Source of the DNA: an uncultured Bacteroidales bacterium
GTDB taxonomy: Bacteria > Bacteroidota > Bacteroidia > Bacteroidales > F082
Direction of reading: 5' to 3'
Assembly (NCBI GenBank): GCA_937902805.1
Contig: CALEMB010000045.1
Location: forward strand, 1 to 21,085
Length of the DNA stretch: 21,085 nucleotides
Numbering within the stretch: the first letter of the stretch is position 1; every line of letters starts with the position of its first letter. The notes under the pieces were generated by a model that was not told the origin of the DNA, made no database searches, and saw only the letters and a program-made list of their open reading frames with translations. The position numbers and the translations under genes are program-made. Below, piece by piece: positions 1 through 8,109 of the stretch.

Positions 1-6
1 CGATCT

Positions 7-50
7 ATACGCGCTTCGCGTCATTGCGAGGAGGAACGACGAAGCAATCC
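7..50 (+). repeat. Palindrome-containing dispersed repeat, copy A
   Basis: This 44-bp element matches 482-525 at 43 of 44 positions. It contains short inverted arms, ATTGC at 23-27 and GCAAT at 44-48, around a purine-rich middle. It lies 10 bp beyond the stop codon of the GIY-YIG gene. Similar CGTCATTGCGAGG...GAAGCAATCC elements are, to my knowledge, dispersed in many Bacteroidota genomes; that point is recalled, not shown here. Confidence 0.85.
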
Positions 51-60
51 AAAGAAAGAG

Positions 61-354
61 TCATAACAAATCGTACAAATCTTCCCAATTCGGGTTCATG
101 CCTTCAATTAAGGCAATCTTATCAGCCCTCGAGCCTCCTTTAATCTGTTTCTCTCTGGCAATGGCATCAACAACCATCGGATACTCCTCGAAATACCCTA
201 GCTTATCCACATCATACTTTGCTGTAAAGCTTTGAGGATGCAGTTTCGTCTTATGCTCATAAACACGACGTTTCAAAAAGGATGTCATGCCGACATAAAG
301 TGTGCCGTTGCGTTTGTTGAACATAATGTATACGTAGCCTTTTTTAGTATACAT
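61..354 (-). CDS. Small GIY-YIG domain nuclease
   Basis: A 97-residue single-domain GIY-YIG protein. The signature is GYVYI at residues 6-10 with LYVG at 19-22, followed by a basic helix with the conserved Arg (KRRVYEHK, 28-35) and a Glu in the AREKQIK segment (about 66-72) that fits the metal-binding Glu of the family. The length matches the small stand-alone GIY-YIG proteins often annotated as UvrC-like or YhbQ-like, which have no DNA-binding partner domain. Cleavage of DNA is inferred from the family only; the substrate is unknown. The gene is bracketed by copies of one repeat (7-50 and 482-525, with an inverted degenerate copy at 390-422), suggesting that the gene and repeats form one unit. 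The start ATG at 354 directly precedes GYVYI, so an upstream start is unlikely. Confidence 0.85.
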   Translation of the reverse strand: MYTKKGYVYIMFNKRNGTLYVGMTSFLKRRVYEHKTKLHPQSFTAKYDVDKLGYFEEYPMVVDAIAREKQIKGGSRADKIALIEGMNPNWEDLYDLL

Positions 355-389
355 GACTTTTCTCTTTTGCTCTTACTGCTTTATTTTCT

Positions 390-422
390 GGATTGCTTCG
401 TACCTCGCAATGACGCGAAGCG
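390..422 (-). repeat. Degenerate inverted copy C of the palindromic repeat
   Basis: Read on the minus strand, this 33-bp stretch matches the inner part of copies A and B, except that their AGGAACG is replaced by a single T (net loss of 6 nt). It lies 36 bp before the start of the GIY-YIG gene and opposes copy B. The 355-534 interval holds no convincing gene, only these repeats. Confidence 0.75.
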
Positions 423-481
423 GCAGTCAGGCGCAAAGCGACACAACGAATAACATTTCAGGATTGCTGGGCTTCGCCCCC

Positions 482-525
482 ATACGCGCTTTGCGTCATT
501 GCGAGGAGGAACGACGAAGCAATCC
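482..525 (+). repeat. Palindrome-containing dispersed repeat, copy B
   Basis: Direct copy of 7-50 with one mismatch (T for C at 492). It lies 9 bp downstream of the stop codon of the GH16-like gene on the minus strand, where its weak hairpin could also act as a 3' end signal. Copies A and B are in the same orientation and frame the GIY-YIG gene. Confidence 0.85.
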
Positions 526-534
526 AGGATCAAC

Positions 535-2508
535 TTATTCCACGACTATCTCATAAACTCTTCCCTCAATATCAGTTTTGTTATACGGAATCAGCCCCTG
601 GTCCCAAACAATAGGCGGCCACCATTCGCTGTAATGGTATTCCTGCGTGACGATGGCCTTCATCTGGTTGTTGGGGATGTCGGTGTAGACATCGTTCATG
701 TAGCCCATCACCCGCATGTGCTCTGGGTCGGGACCGAGACGCCAGATGATTTCCGTGGGACGCCACTCAATTTCATAATAATACCATTGCTCCTTAAAAG
801 CCTTGTTGCTCATCGGGGCGCGCTCGGTGAGGGCCTTGTAGAGCTTGTACCAGCGCAAGGTCTCATACTTGTGTTCCTTGTCGTAAGGGATGCTATCAAT
901 ACCCCAGGAGAAGCACTTGGGCGAAGGCACAGCGAGGTCCCAATTGGTGCAGCAGTACATCACGTCGTCGTTCAAGGTCTCGTCTTGTACCACACAGATG
1001 CTGTCGGCACGCTTGCCATAATAGTCCTTCGGCCAGAAACGCGAGGCCTTCACAATCTCAATATCGATCTCGGAATAATGGTAATCGGAAAGGCGCACAG
1101 GGTTTTCCGAGTCGTCGTTTTTCTCCACATAGCCGCCTTCCGCCTCGTTATGGCGGCGGTTGTTCCAAGCGTGGTTGTCGCTGTAAATCAACCAGAAAGC
1201 ATACGTCAAGCCATTCCAGATGTTCTCATCATTAAGCATCACGGGGAACTTGATCTTGCCACGGAACTTGCCGTAGGTGAAGCCCACACGTGTGCGGATG
1301 CCCGTCGATTCCTTATGCAGGTTGTTCAGGTCGTCGTTGCCCGGATTGATGAGGGAAATATAGCTGCCATCGTCGGCAAGGCGCACCGTTTGGCAAGGTG
1401 TCTCACTTACCACAGGCCAGTTCATCTGCAACTCGGTGCTATCGAAACGGCCTCGGTTGGCCTCATAATCGGCTCGGGTATACGGATTTTCCCCTACCAC
1501 GTCCTGAATGACGGGAATATTACGCAAAGTGTATTGCTTGCTGATAGAACTGAAAAACTGCTCGTAGAGCGCACTGCGATAAAGGCTGTCGTCGGTGCCG
1601 CAATGGCAGTTGGTGCTGTCCAAGTGATAGCCGACATTGTTCACCTTCGACTCGTCGATGAAAACACCCCTGTCGACGGCAATCACGGCACGGGTCTTCA
1701 GCTTGCGTCTCGAGCGGATGACCTTGATGTGTTTGGACTTGTGTTGCTCATACCAGCCGTAGGGGTTCACAAACTGTCCATTCTCGTCAGTTTGGCCGAT
1801 ATATTGCACATAATCAGGGATTTCTACAAGACCTTCCTTATCACATAGTACCAAGATGAAGCTGTATTCGCCCACGCGCGGGTTGCGTTTCCAGCGGTGG
1901 TTCACCTCGCCCACATTGCGCTTGTCGTTGATGACCCACAAAGCATCCATGTAGAGCTGTTCGTCCACCTCGACCCCGTTTTTCTCGGCCTTTTCCACGA
2001 TGCCGTTATACCATTCCGGCACGTTGTGGATGGAGTTAATGACTTGTTGGATATGTTCAGCACTGAAGCTGTTCTCTGACAAGTCGGCACCATAGTATTG
2101 TTTTTCGTCGCGCGGGTTGCCCACGATGCAGAAAGCGTCGCGTGTACGGTGGTGCTCGATGGGCTTGAAGCCAATGCTCACGTCCTCCCAGCTGCCGTAA
2201 AAATTCTCATTGGCCAAAGGCAAAGTGTCGGCAAATTTATAGCTCTCGTTTTGGTAGTAAATCTTATAGTATTTATACTTTTTAGACAGCGTGAAAAAGC
2301 AGAACTCGAACATCCCCGAGCCATCCTTGGTCTGCTTGACCGACGGCAAGGTGATGCCATCCAACACCGCATTCTCCATGTCCATGTCGAGGGTGACCGT
2401 CTTGTTGCGACCGAAGTTCGACATCGGACAGAAATAATTGGTTTTCAACAAGATTAATCCCAAAAGCAGCAATAAGAGCCACCAATATTTTCTGTTGCTT
2501 TTTTCCAT
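535..2508 (-). CDS. Membrane-anchored protein with GH16-like (laminarinase/concanavalin-type) C-terminal domain
   Basis: A 657-residue protein. A Leu-rich hydrophobic segment at about residues 9-22 after a basic start looks like a signal anchor. Cys27 is not in a proper lipobox, so I do not call it a lipoprotein. The region up to about 380 is not recognised; it is rich in Tyr and charged residues. From about 399 the protein resembles glycoside hydrolase family 16: a GFTYGKFRGKIKFP strand (about 409-422), then SEIDIEI with Glu480, Asp482 and Glu484 in the E-x-D-x-E arrangement of the GH16 nucleophile and acid/base, then YYYEIEWRPTEIIW, which resembles the conserved EW...IRWYVDG strand. A carbohydrate-active role at the cell surface is inferred. 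There is no T9SS sorting domain. The gene appears to be transcribed alone from a promoter at about 2532. Confidence 0.7.
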   Translation of the reverse strand: MEKSNRKYWWLLLLLLGLILLKTNYFCPMSNFGRNKTVTLDMDMENAVLDGITLPSVKQTKDGSGMFEFCFFTLSKKYKYYKIYYQNESYKFADTLPLANENFYGSWEDVSIGFKPIEHHRTRDAFCIVGNPRDEKQYYGADLSENSFSAEHIQQVINSIHNVPEWYNGIVEKAEKNGVEVDEQLYMDALWVINDKRNVGEVNHRWKRNPRVGEYSFILVLCDKEGLVEIPDYVQYIGQTDENGQFVNPYGWYEQHKSKHIKVIRSRRKLKTRAVIAVDRGVFIDESKVNNVGYHLDSTNCHCGTDDSLYRSALYEQFFSSISKQYTLRNIPVIQDVVGENPYTRADYEANRGRFDSTELQMNWPVVSETPCQTVRLADDGSYISLINPGNDDLNNLHKESTGIRTRVGFTYGKFRGKIKFPVMLNDENIWNGLTYAFWLIYSDNHAWNNRRHNEAEGGYVEKNDDSENPVRLSDYHYSEIDIEIVKASRFWPKDYYGKRADSICVVQDETLNDDVMYCCTNWDLAVPSPKCFSWGIDSIPYDKEHKYETLRWYKLYKALTERAPMSNKAFKEQWYYYEIEWRPTEIIWRLGPDPEHMRVMGYMNDVYTDIPNNQMKAIVTQEYHYSEWWPPIVWDQGLIPYNKTDIEGRVYEIVVE

Positions 2509-2531
2509 GGTTATGTTCTATTTTAAGCGTA

Positions 2532-2539
2532 CAAAATTA
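2532..2539 (-). promoter_or_regulatory. Putative -7 box (TAATTTTG) for the GH16-like gene
   Basis: The minus strand reads TAATTTTG, matching the Bacteroides TAnnTTTG consensus, 23 bp before the start codon at 2508. I see no clear TTTG-type -33 element at the expected spacing. Confidence 0.4.
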
Positions 2540-2570
2540 AAAACTATCACTTTTATGTAGAAATAATTAT

Positions 2571-2592
2571 GGAAAAGAAATAATTATTTTCC
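2571..2592 (-). terminator. Weak AT-rich hairpin after the CotH operon
   Basis: GGAAAA (2571-2576) pairs with TTTTCC (2587-2592), about 20 bp beyond the stop codon of the last CotH gene. The stem is short and AT-rich, so this is a tentative 3' end. A direct repeat AAATAATTAT (2561-2570 and 2578-2587) overlaps it. Confidence 0.3.
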
Positions 2593-2611
2593 CATAAAAC
2601 CAAACAACTAC

Positions 2612-4435
2612 CTAATATCTCACGATTTTCTGGGTATGTTCACCCATTTTAAGGATATAAACTCCTGCATTCAAATGTGGATTGATGATGATTGGGCTTT
2701 CTGCGGCACCTATGGTTTGCGCAAAGACCATCCTGCCTGTAAGGTCATATATGGAGATTTCTGCCGAAGTAACAACATTGTCACCGAAGCTAAGACGAAT
2801 CTCAGCCGAGGAAGGATTAGGATAGCATTGCCATCCATGCGCTTCTGGCTCTTCAACAGACAAGGGCAAGAAGTCATTTAATTCCTCTAAGATGGATTGA
2901 GGTCGTTCTCTCAAAAAACGGTCAATCACCGCCATGCAATAATACTCCCATGTGGGATAATTTGGTGGATTATTGAAGCGCTCAATCTGACGAGGTACCT
3001 CGTTTTTCAGCGTTTGATAGATATAATCATAATATGGTTTGGTGTTCTCGTAGGCAAACGTAGTGGCAACCAACTGTTTGAACCGGTGTGAAAATTGTTC
3101 CTTAAACTGATCGCTCTCAAGCAATTTCCTAAAAAACAAAGTTGCCCTTTGACTGGACGGATAATCGCCTTCGCCATCGTAAGTGGCATTGGCAAAAACG
3201 TCAAACGAAAGATCTTCAAGACAAGCATCGCCGTCAAAGAAAATCCATCGCCACTTGCTATCGCCCTGTTGCCACATCCTTGTGTTATAGGAAGGCCAAT
3301 CAAGATTGGCGAAAAAAAGCTCAAACACATAATAGTCAATGAAATTCGGAATGTCAATATGGGCCTCGACATAGGCATATTGTTCTTCATCCGAAAGGTC
3401 AGATTGCTGCATCCAAGAAAAAAGGGCATTGTAATTGTTGATGTTCCCACATTCAAGTTCATACCAAGCGTTGATAATGGTCACGTCTTCAGGGTCTATG
3501 TCAAAATGGTCTTCCAAAAAACGCTCATCCGTTTTTTCGGCCACGTAATAGCCGCCCCAATATTCACCATTAAGGAACAACACTATAGGCCTCGAGGTTT
3601 GAAACTCCATGTTGAGATGCTGGGCTATACGACTACATATATAATCTTTACTACCCGAGCCATTCCATGCTGAGCCGTAGGGTTTCAGACAGAGATGCTT
3701 GAAATTGTCTAAAGGTATGGTTTCGAAAAACCTATGCTTCAGCCGCTTTTTACCATACTCTTCACGGGCATAGATTTGCAATCCCTTTTGGCTACGCCAC
3801 CGCGACTGTTTTCCATGGGTCCTCAATCCAACTTGCTGGTTGACACCGCTGTTGTCAAGCTCATAGAATTCAAAGTTGCTCAAGCGTTCCCATTCACGAC
3901 CTTTCATGAAATAATTGCCCGTGAAATAAGGATTCAGTGAGTCGAAATTAATTCCAGGAATAAAGATCCCCGTTTCATAATTAAACAAATCCAAAGAGTC
4001 GACACAAAGCGACACGACAGGCAAGCTATGCGTATCACAACCCAAAGCACGGATAAAATAGCTATTGGTCCTCACCCCACTGATGCAGCTGTCATTCTCA
4101 TCAAAAACAGCAGCGCGTATCACAATGCAATGCTGCACCGAATTGGGAAGACAAAACTCCGTTTCAGGGCAATTGGGAATGGTGTGTATGTCCGACCTTG
4201 AGAATTTGCTGGCATCCAACATCAAAGGTCCGACATACAGCGGCGACTGTGCCGTGGGACGGTTGCCGTTGGTGGTATAACGGATATGATATTGTGGATT
4301 GGAATTGAACAACTCCAGCTCTAAGACATCTTCATAAAAGCCTCCTGGCGCCGAAAACAGCACCGTGTCGTTTTGGGCGAAAGCCGCCTGAGCCAAAAAC
4401 AGGCCTATTATCAAAGGGAGTATCCTCGTTTTCAT
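2612..4435 (-). CDS. CotH kinase family protein with T9SS sorting domain (third gene of operon)
   Basis: 607 residues. The signal peptide is at 1-20 with predicted cleavage AFA|QNDT, leaving Gln at the mature N-terminus, a known Bacteroidota pattern. Residues about 22-130 (IRYTTNGNRPTAQSPLY at 51-67) resemble the chitobiase/beta-hexosaminidase C-terminal-type domain often placed before CotH. The CotH region spans about 135-510: GLRTHGKQSRWRSQKG (203-218), FLNGEYWGGYYVAEKTDERF (287-306) and WRWIFFDGDAC (395-405), the last likely contributing metal-binding Asp. The C-terminus (about 537-607), from CYPNP to GVYILKMG, is a T9SS type A sorting domain, so the protein should reach the cell surface or medium. 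CotH homologues phosphorylate coat proteins in Bacillus; the substrate here is unknown. The start overlaps the preceding gene's stop by ATGA, implying translational coupling. Confidence 0.85.
   Translation of the reverse strand: MKTRILPLIIGLFLAQAAFAQNDTVLFSAPGGFYEDVLELELFNSNPQYHIRYTTNGNRPTAQSPLYVGPLMLDASKFSRSDIHTIPNCPETEFCLPNSVQHCIVIRAAVFDENDSCISGVRTNSYFIRALGCDTHSLPVVSLCVDSLDLFNYETGIFIPGINFDSLNPYFTGNYFMKGREWERLSNFEFYELDNSGVNQQVGLRTHGKQSRWRSQKGLQIYAREEYGKKRLKHRFFETIPLDNFKHLCLKPYGSAWNGSGSKDYICSRIAQHLNMEFQTSRPIVLFLNGEYWGGYYVAEKTDERFLEDHFDIDPEDVTIINAWYELECGNINNYNALFSWMQQSDLSDEEQYAYVEAHIDIPNFIDYYVFELFFANLDWPSYNTRMWQQGDSKWRWIFFDGDACLEDLSFDVFANATYDGEGDYPSSQRATLFFRKLLESDQFKEQFSHRFKQLVATTFAYENTKPYYDYIYQTLKNEVPRQIERFNNPPNYPTWEYYCMAVIDRFLRERPQSILEELNDFLPLSVEEPEAHGWQCYPNPSSAEIRLSFGDNVVTSAEISIYDLTGRMVFAQTIGAAESPIIINPHLNAGVYILKMGEHTQKIVRY
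4030..4132. repeat. Near-identical 103-bp block shared by second and third CotH genes (copy in third gene)
   Basis: This block matches 5850-5952 at 99 of 103 positions, far above the similarity of the flanking parts of the two genes. It encodes the end of the first domain (FDENDSCISG...IRALGCD, about residues 105-135). It is probably a gene-conversion tract. Confidence 0.8.
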
Positions 4436-6255
4436 TGTCTGATGATTTTATGGAACGAATGACCTATCTTCAACACATAAACACCTGACGTAAAATCAGG
4501 ATGGATGGTGATTTCGTTGTTGCCAGCGGAAAGCAGGCAAGACTTCGTGAAGACCTTTCGTCCTAATATATCAAAGATTGCAATCTCGCTGGCATCCATT
4601 TGTTCCGCATCCATGAGGATATGAATCTCGCCCGAGGTAGGATTGGGGTAACAGGACAAAGGCTCGCAGAAATAAGAATCAACCCCCACCAAAGAATCCA
4701 AAGGCATTTGTATATACTCTGACCTTTTCAGCAAAAACCAATTTACCTGCGCCATACCGTCATTCCATGACGCCATATTCTCAGGGAAAGCAAACCGTTC
4801 TGACTGATAAGGCACTTCTTGTTCAATTGCAGACCGAACTTGAGAATAAATCGGACCCGTGACGGAATAATTGAAAGCGGTGCCTAATAATTCATTGAAA
4901 CGTTCATGGAATAGAACATTGAATTCCTCATTCTCAATCAACCGCCTGAAGAACAATGTTGATCGCCAATTCGAAGGCCAATAGTCATTGCCTTCGCACA
5001 CAGCATTATCAAAGGCGTTGAAGGTCATCCATCGCAAACAGGCATCGCCATCAAAGAAAAACCAACGCCACTTACCGTCATCCACCTGCCAGCAACGAAC
5101 ATTGTTGGCAGGCCAGTCAGTGTTTTCGGAAAACAATTCAAAGATTTGATAGTCGATAAAATTGTCGATGTCAATCTTTGTTTTCGCATAGTCGTATGCC
5201 TCGGGAACGCTCAAGTCAGCGTCCTCCATCCAATGGAACAGGTCAAAAAAATTCGTTGCCGAACCACAATCCGGGATGGTTCTGCACCCATTGATGATGT
5301 TGACATGCTCTATATCGACGCCAAAATGGTCTTCCAAATACCGCTCGTCGGGCTTTTCATGTATATAATAGATGCCCCAATATTCGCCGTTGAGAAACAG
5401 CACCACCGGGCGTGAGGCCAAGGCTTCAACATTCAGCAGAGATGCTACCCGGTTACAGACATGGTCGTTTACACCCGACTCGTTCCACGAAGAGGCAAAC
5501 GGCTTAAGCACCAAATGCTTGAAACTTTGCTGGGGAATGTTGTCGAAAAACTTGTGCTTGAACCTTTTCTTGCCATACTTCTCCCGAGCATACATTTTCA
5601 GGTTTTTCTGCTGAAAACGCCGTCCATTGCCACCATGCGTCCTTAAACCCGCCTGCTGGTTGATGCCCGTGTTGTCCAGCTCGTAAAACTCGACGTTCAT
5701 CCGTCTTTCCCATTCCCTGCCTTCCTGATAATAATTGCCCGTCCAATCAGGATCCAGAGGGTCGTAATGGATACCAGGTACAAAAATACCCGTCTCATAA
5801 TCAAACAAATCTAGCGAGTCTGCACAAATCGATACGGCGGGCAATCCGTGCGTATCGCAACCCAAAGCACGGATGAAATAGCTATTGGTCCTCACCCCAC
5901 TGATGCAGCTGTCATTTTCATCAAAAACAGCAGCGCGTATCACAATACAATGGGCCACTGAGTCGGGGAGATAAAAGTCCTGTATAGGACAATTGATGAC
6001 GGTGTAAATGTCGGCATTTGAAAAAAGATGTTCATCCAGCACCAAAGCCTCCTCATACAACGGCGACTGCGCCGTAGGGGTATTGCCATTGGTGGTGTAA
6101 CGGATATGGTTTTGAGGATAGTAATTGTACAATTCCAATTGGAGCACATCCTCATAAAAGCCGCCTTGGGCCGAAAACAGTACCGTGTCGTTTTGGGCTT
6201 GCCCAACAAGGCATGCCATCAAAAACACACAAAGAACTATTTTCTTAATTATCAT
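4432..6255 (-). CDS. CotH kinase family protein with T9SS sorting domain (second gene of operon)
   Basis: 607 residues, same length and domain order as both neighbours. The signal peptide is at 1-20 (GQA|QNDT). The chitobiase-C-like domain is at about 22-130. The CotH core carries GLRTHGGNGRRFQQKN, LNGEYWGIYYIHEKPDERYL and WRWFFFDGDACL. The T9SS type A sorting domain runs from CYPNPTSGEI to the end (KIGHSFHKIIRQ). The intact EK.DER and FFDGD motifs suggest an active kinase-like fold; activity is inferred from the family only. It is joined at both ends by 4-bp ATGA overlaps, so the three proteins are probably made together and may act on related extracellular or surface targets. It shares a nearly identical 103-bp block with the third gene. 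Confidence 0.85.
   Translation of the reverse strand: MIIKKIVLCVFLMACLVGQAQNDTVLFSAQGGFYEDVLQLELYNYYPQNHIRYTTNGNTPTAQSPLYEEALVLDEHLFSNADIYTVINCPIQDFYLPDSVAHCIVIRAAVFDENDSCISGVRTNSYFIRALGCDTHGLPAVSICADSLDLFDYETGIFVPGIHYDPLDPDWTGNYYQEGREWERRMNVEFYELDNTGINQQAGLRTHGGNGRRFQQKNLKMYAREKYGKKRFKHKFFDNIPQQSFKHLVLKPFASSWNESGVNDHVCNRVASLLNVEALASRPVVLFLNGEYWGIYYIHEKPDERYLEDHFGVDIEHVNIINGCRTIPDCGSATNFFDLFHWMEDADLSVPEAYDYAKTKIDIDNFIDYQIFELFSENTDWPANNVRCWQVDDGKWRWFFFDGDACLRWMTFNAFDNAVCEGNDYWPSNWRSTLFFRRLIENEEFNVLFHERFNELLGTAFNYSVTGPIYSQVRSAIEQEVPYQSERFAFPENMASWNDGMAQVNWFLLKRSEYIQMPLDSLVGVDSYFCEPLSCYPNPTSGEIHILMDAEQMDASEIAIFDILGRKVFTKSCLLSAGNNEITIHPDFTSGVYVLKIGHSFHKIIRQ
5850..5952. repeat. Near-identical 103-bp block shared by second and third CotH genes (copy in second gene)
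   Basis: Partner of 4030-4132, with 4 mismatches in 103 bp. The matching stretch of the first CotH gene (about 7680-7780) is clearly more diverged. Confidence 0.8.
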
Positions 6256-8075
6256 TGCTTTACAACTTTAACAACCTGACAACCCAATTTCAAAACATAA
6301 ACGCCTGCTTTCAGATTGGGTTGAAGCACAATGTCGTTTTGTCCTTGATGCAACTCGCAATATTGAGCGAACACTTTTCTGCCCATCATGTCATAGATAG
6401 CGATTTCGTCTGCGCCGAAAGTGTCGGCAGCGATGCTAATATGAATCTCGTTTGAGAAAGGATTGGGATAACAGGCAAAACCGGTTGTTTCCTCGTGAGA
6501 GAATGTGCCTAGGAAAGCCTCGATTTGCTCATTCAAAAGATTGTTCCTCTCACGTAGAAAGGCATCTATCACCTCCAAATCGGCCGACCAACGCGAAATA
6601 TTGGTCGGAAAATGGAACCTATAGCTTTGATTCGGGACTTCATCTTCAATTTCCTCACGCAGCGCATCCAAGACAGGTTCTGTATTGCTGTAATTCAGCC
6701 GTGAGGCCATCAATTCCCCAAAACGCGAAAAGAGCTCCGTGACGAAATCCTCGTTTTGCAACAACTTACGATAAAACAAGGTGGATGCTGCATTGGAGGG
6801 ACCCAGATTGTCGCTGGTGTCGATGATATTGGCAAACACATCCCACTCACGGAAGAAGCATCCGTCACCATCGAAGAACATCCAACGCCACTTCCTATCC
6901 TCCGCTTGCCAGCAGCGGACATTGTTGGCTGGCCAATCCACATTGGCGGAATAGAGCTCGAAAACCAGATAATCAATGAAATTGTGCATGTCTATCTTTG
7001 AGCACAGATATTCATAGTTTTCAGGCAAAGACACATCGGCACCTTCAAGCCAGTCGTAAAGTTCTTGCCATTCAGCATCGTTGCCATTATCCAAAGTATT
7101 CCAATTCTTGATGATATTGCAACTGTCAGGCTCAACGTCATAGTGATCCTCCAAATAGCGCTCGTCCGTCGCTTCTTCCAAATAATAAACGCCCCAGTAT
7201 TCGCCATTCAGAAACAAGACGACAGCGCGTGTACCCAACACATCCACATCCAGTCGACGTGCGACACGATGAGACAAAGCATCATTCAATCCGATTTCAA
7301 GCCAATTGCTGCACCTAAACGGCTTGAGCGTTAAATGCTTGACGTTTTCGATAGGTGTATCATTAAAAAAACGGTGTTTAAAGCGTTTTTTTCCATACTC
7401 CTCACGGGCATAAAGCTTCATGCCTTTCTGCTGGTAACGTCTCGAAGCACCGCCATGGGTGCGCAGTCCCGCCTCTTGGTTGATGCCCCTGTTGTCATGC
7501 TCGTAAAACTCCACGTTGCAACAGCGCTCCCATTCTCTGCCCTTACAGAAATAATTGCCCGTCCATTCGGGCATACTCGGCGACTGCCATGCCCCTGGGA
7601 CAAAAATTCCTCTATAATAATCGAACAGGTCCAAGGAATCGGCACAAAGCGACACCACAGGCAAGCCATGAGTGTCGCAGCCCAAAGCGTGGATAAAATA
7701 GCTGTTGGTCATCACCGCGCTGACACACTGCCCCTGCTCGTCAAATACCGCTGCGCGAATCACAATGCAATGCTGCACCGAATCGGGAAGGTAGAACTCC
7801 GATTCAAGACAATCGTGGATGGTGTATATATCTGACCTTGAGCATTTACTGGCATCCAACAGCAAAGGCCCACCATACAGCGGCGATTGTGCCGTAGGGC
7901 GGTTGCCGTTGGTGGTATAGCGAATATGGTTCCGAGGATAATAGTTGTACAACTCCAACGACAGCACCTCCTCATAAAAGCCACCCCCAGTCGAAAAAAT
8001 GATCGTGTCGTTCTGGGCATAACACGTAATAGATGCCAAAAGAATCCATAAAACAAACGGCCAATGGTTTTTCAT
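6252..8075 (-). CDS. CotH kinase family protein with T9SS sorting domain (first gene of operon)
   Basis: The open frame extends to 8150, but I place the start at 8075: it gives MKNHWPFVLWILLASITCYA followed by Gln21, a proper signal peptide, and exactly 607 residues like both paralogues. It also lies just downstream of a -7 box that the longer frame would overrun. Domains: chitobiase-C-like (about 22-130), CotH core (GLRTHGGASRRYQQKG at 203-218, LNGEYWGVYYLEEATDERYL at 289-308, WRWMFFDGDGC) and a T9SS type A sorting domain from CYPNPFSNEI. The EK.DER motif of the paralogues reads EEATDER here, so the conserved Lys is replaced by Ala302; catalysis may be altered. It heads the operon and overlaps the next gene by ATGA. 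Confidence 0.85.
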   Translation of the reverse strand: MKNHWPFVLWILLASITCYAQNDTIIFSTGGGFYEEVLSLELYNYYPRNHIRYTTNGNRPTAQSPLYGGPLLLDASKCSRSDIYTIHDCLESEFYLPDSVQHCIVIRAAVFDEQGQCVSAVMTNSYFIHALGCDTHGLPVVSLCADSLDLFDYYRGIFVPGAWQSPSMPEWTGNYFCKGREWERCCNVEFYEHDNRGINQEAGLRTHGGASRRYQQKGMKLYAREEYGKKRFKHRFFNDTPIENVKHLTLKPFRCSNWLEIGLNDALSHRVARRLDVDVLGTRAVVLFLNGEYWGVYYLEEATDERYLEDHYDVEPDSCNIIKNWNTLDNGNDAEWQELYDWLEGADVSLPENYEYLCSKIDMHNFIDYLVFELYSANVDWPANNVRCWQAEDRKWRWMFFDGDGCFFREWDVFANIIDTSDNLGPSNAASTLFYRKLLQNEDFVTELFSRFGELMASRLNYSNTEPVLDALREEIEDEVPNQSYRFHFPTNISRWSADLEVIDAFLRERNNLLNEQIEAFLGTFSHEETTGFACYPNPFSNEIHISIAADTFGADEIAIYDMMGRKVFAQYCELHQGQNDIVLQPNLKAGVYVLKLGCQVVKVVKQ

Positions 8076-8093
8076 GTCGTTGAAAATATAGCG

Positions 8094-8101
8094 CAAAAAT
8101 A
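8094..8101 (-). promoter_or_regulatory. Putative -7 box (TATTTTTG) for the CotH operon
   Basis: Minus-strand TATTTTTG matches TAnnTTTG and lies 18 bp before the start at 8075. It sits directly after the terminator hairpin of the upstream peptidase gene, so the T-run region is shared. No good -33 element is visible. Confidence 0.4.
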
Positions 8102-8109
8102 CAAAAAAA

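Noticed and set aside
1..530. CRISPR array suggested by repeats
   Set aside because: Copies are only three, irregularly spaced, in mixed orientation and separated by a gene; no regular spacers.
499..1848. 449-codon open frame on the plus strand
   Set aside because: It is wholly antisense to the GH16-like gene, has no recognisable domain, and is rich in Val/His/Ile as expected of an antisense frame.
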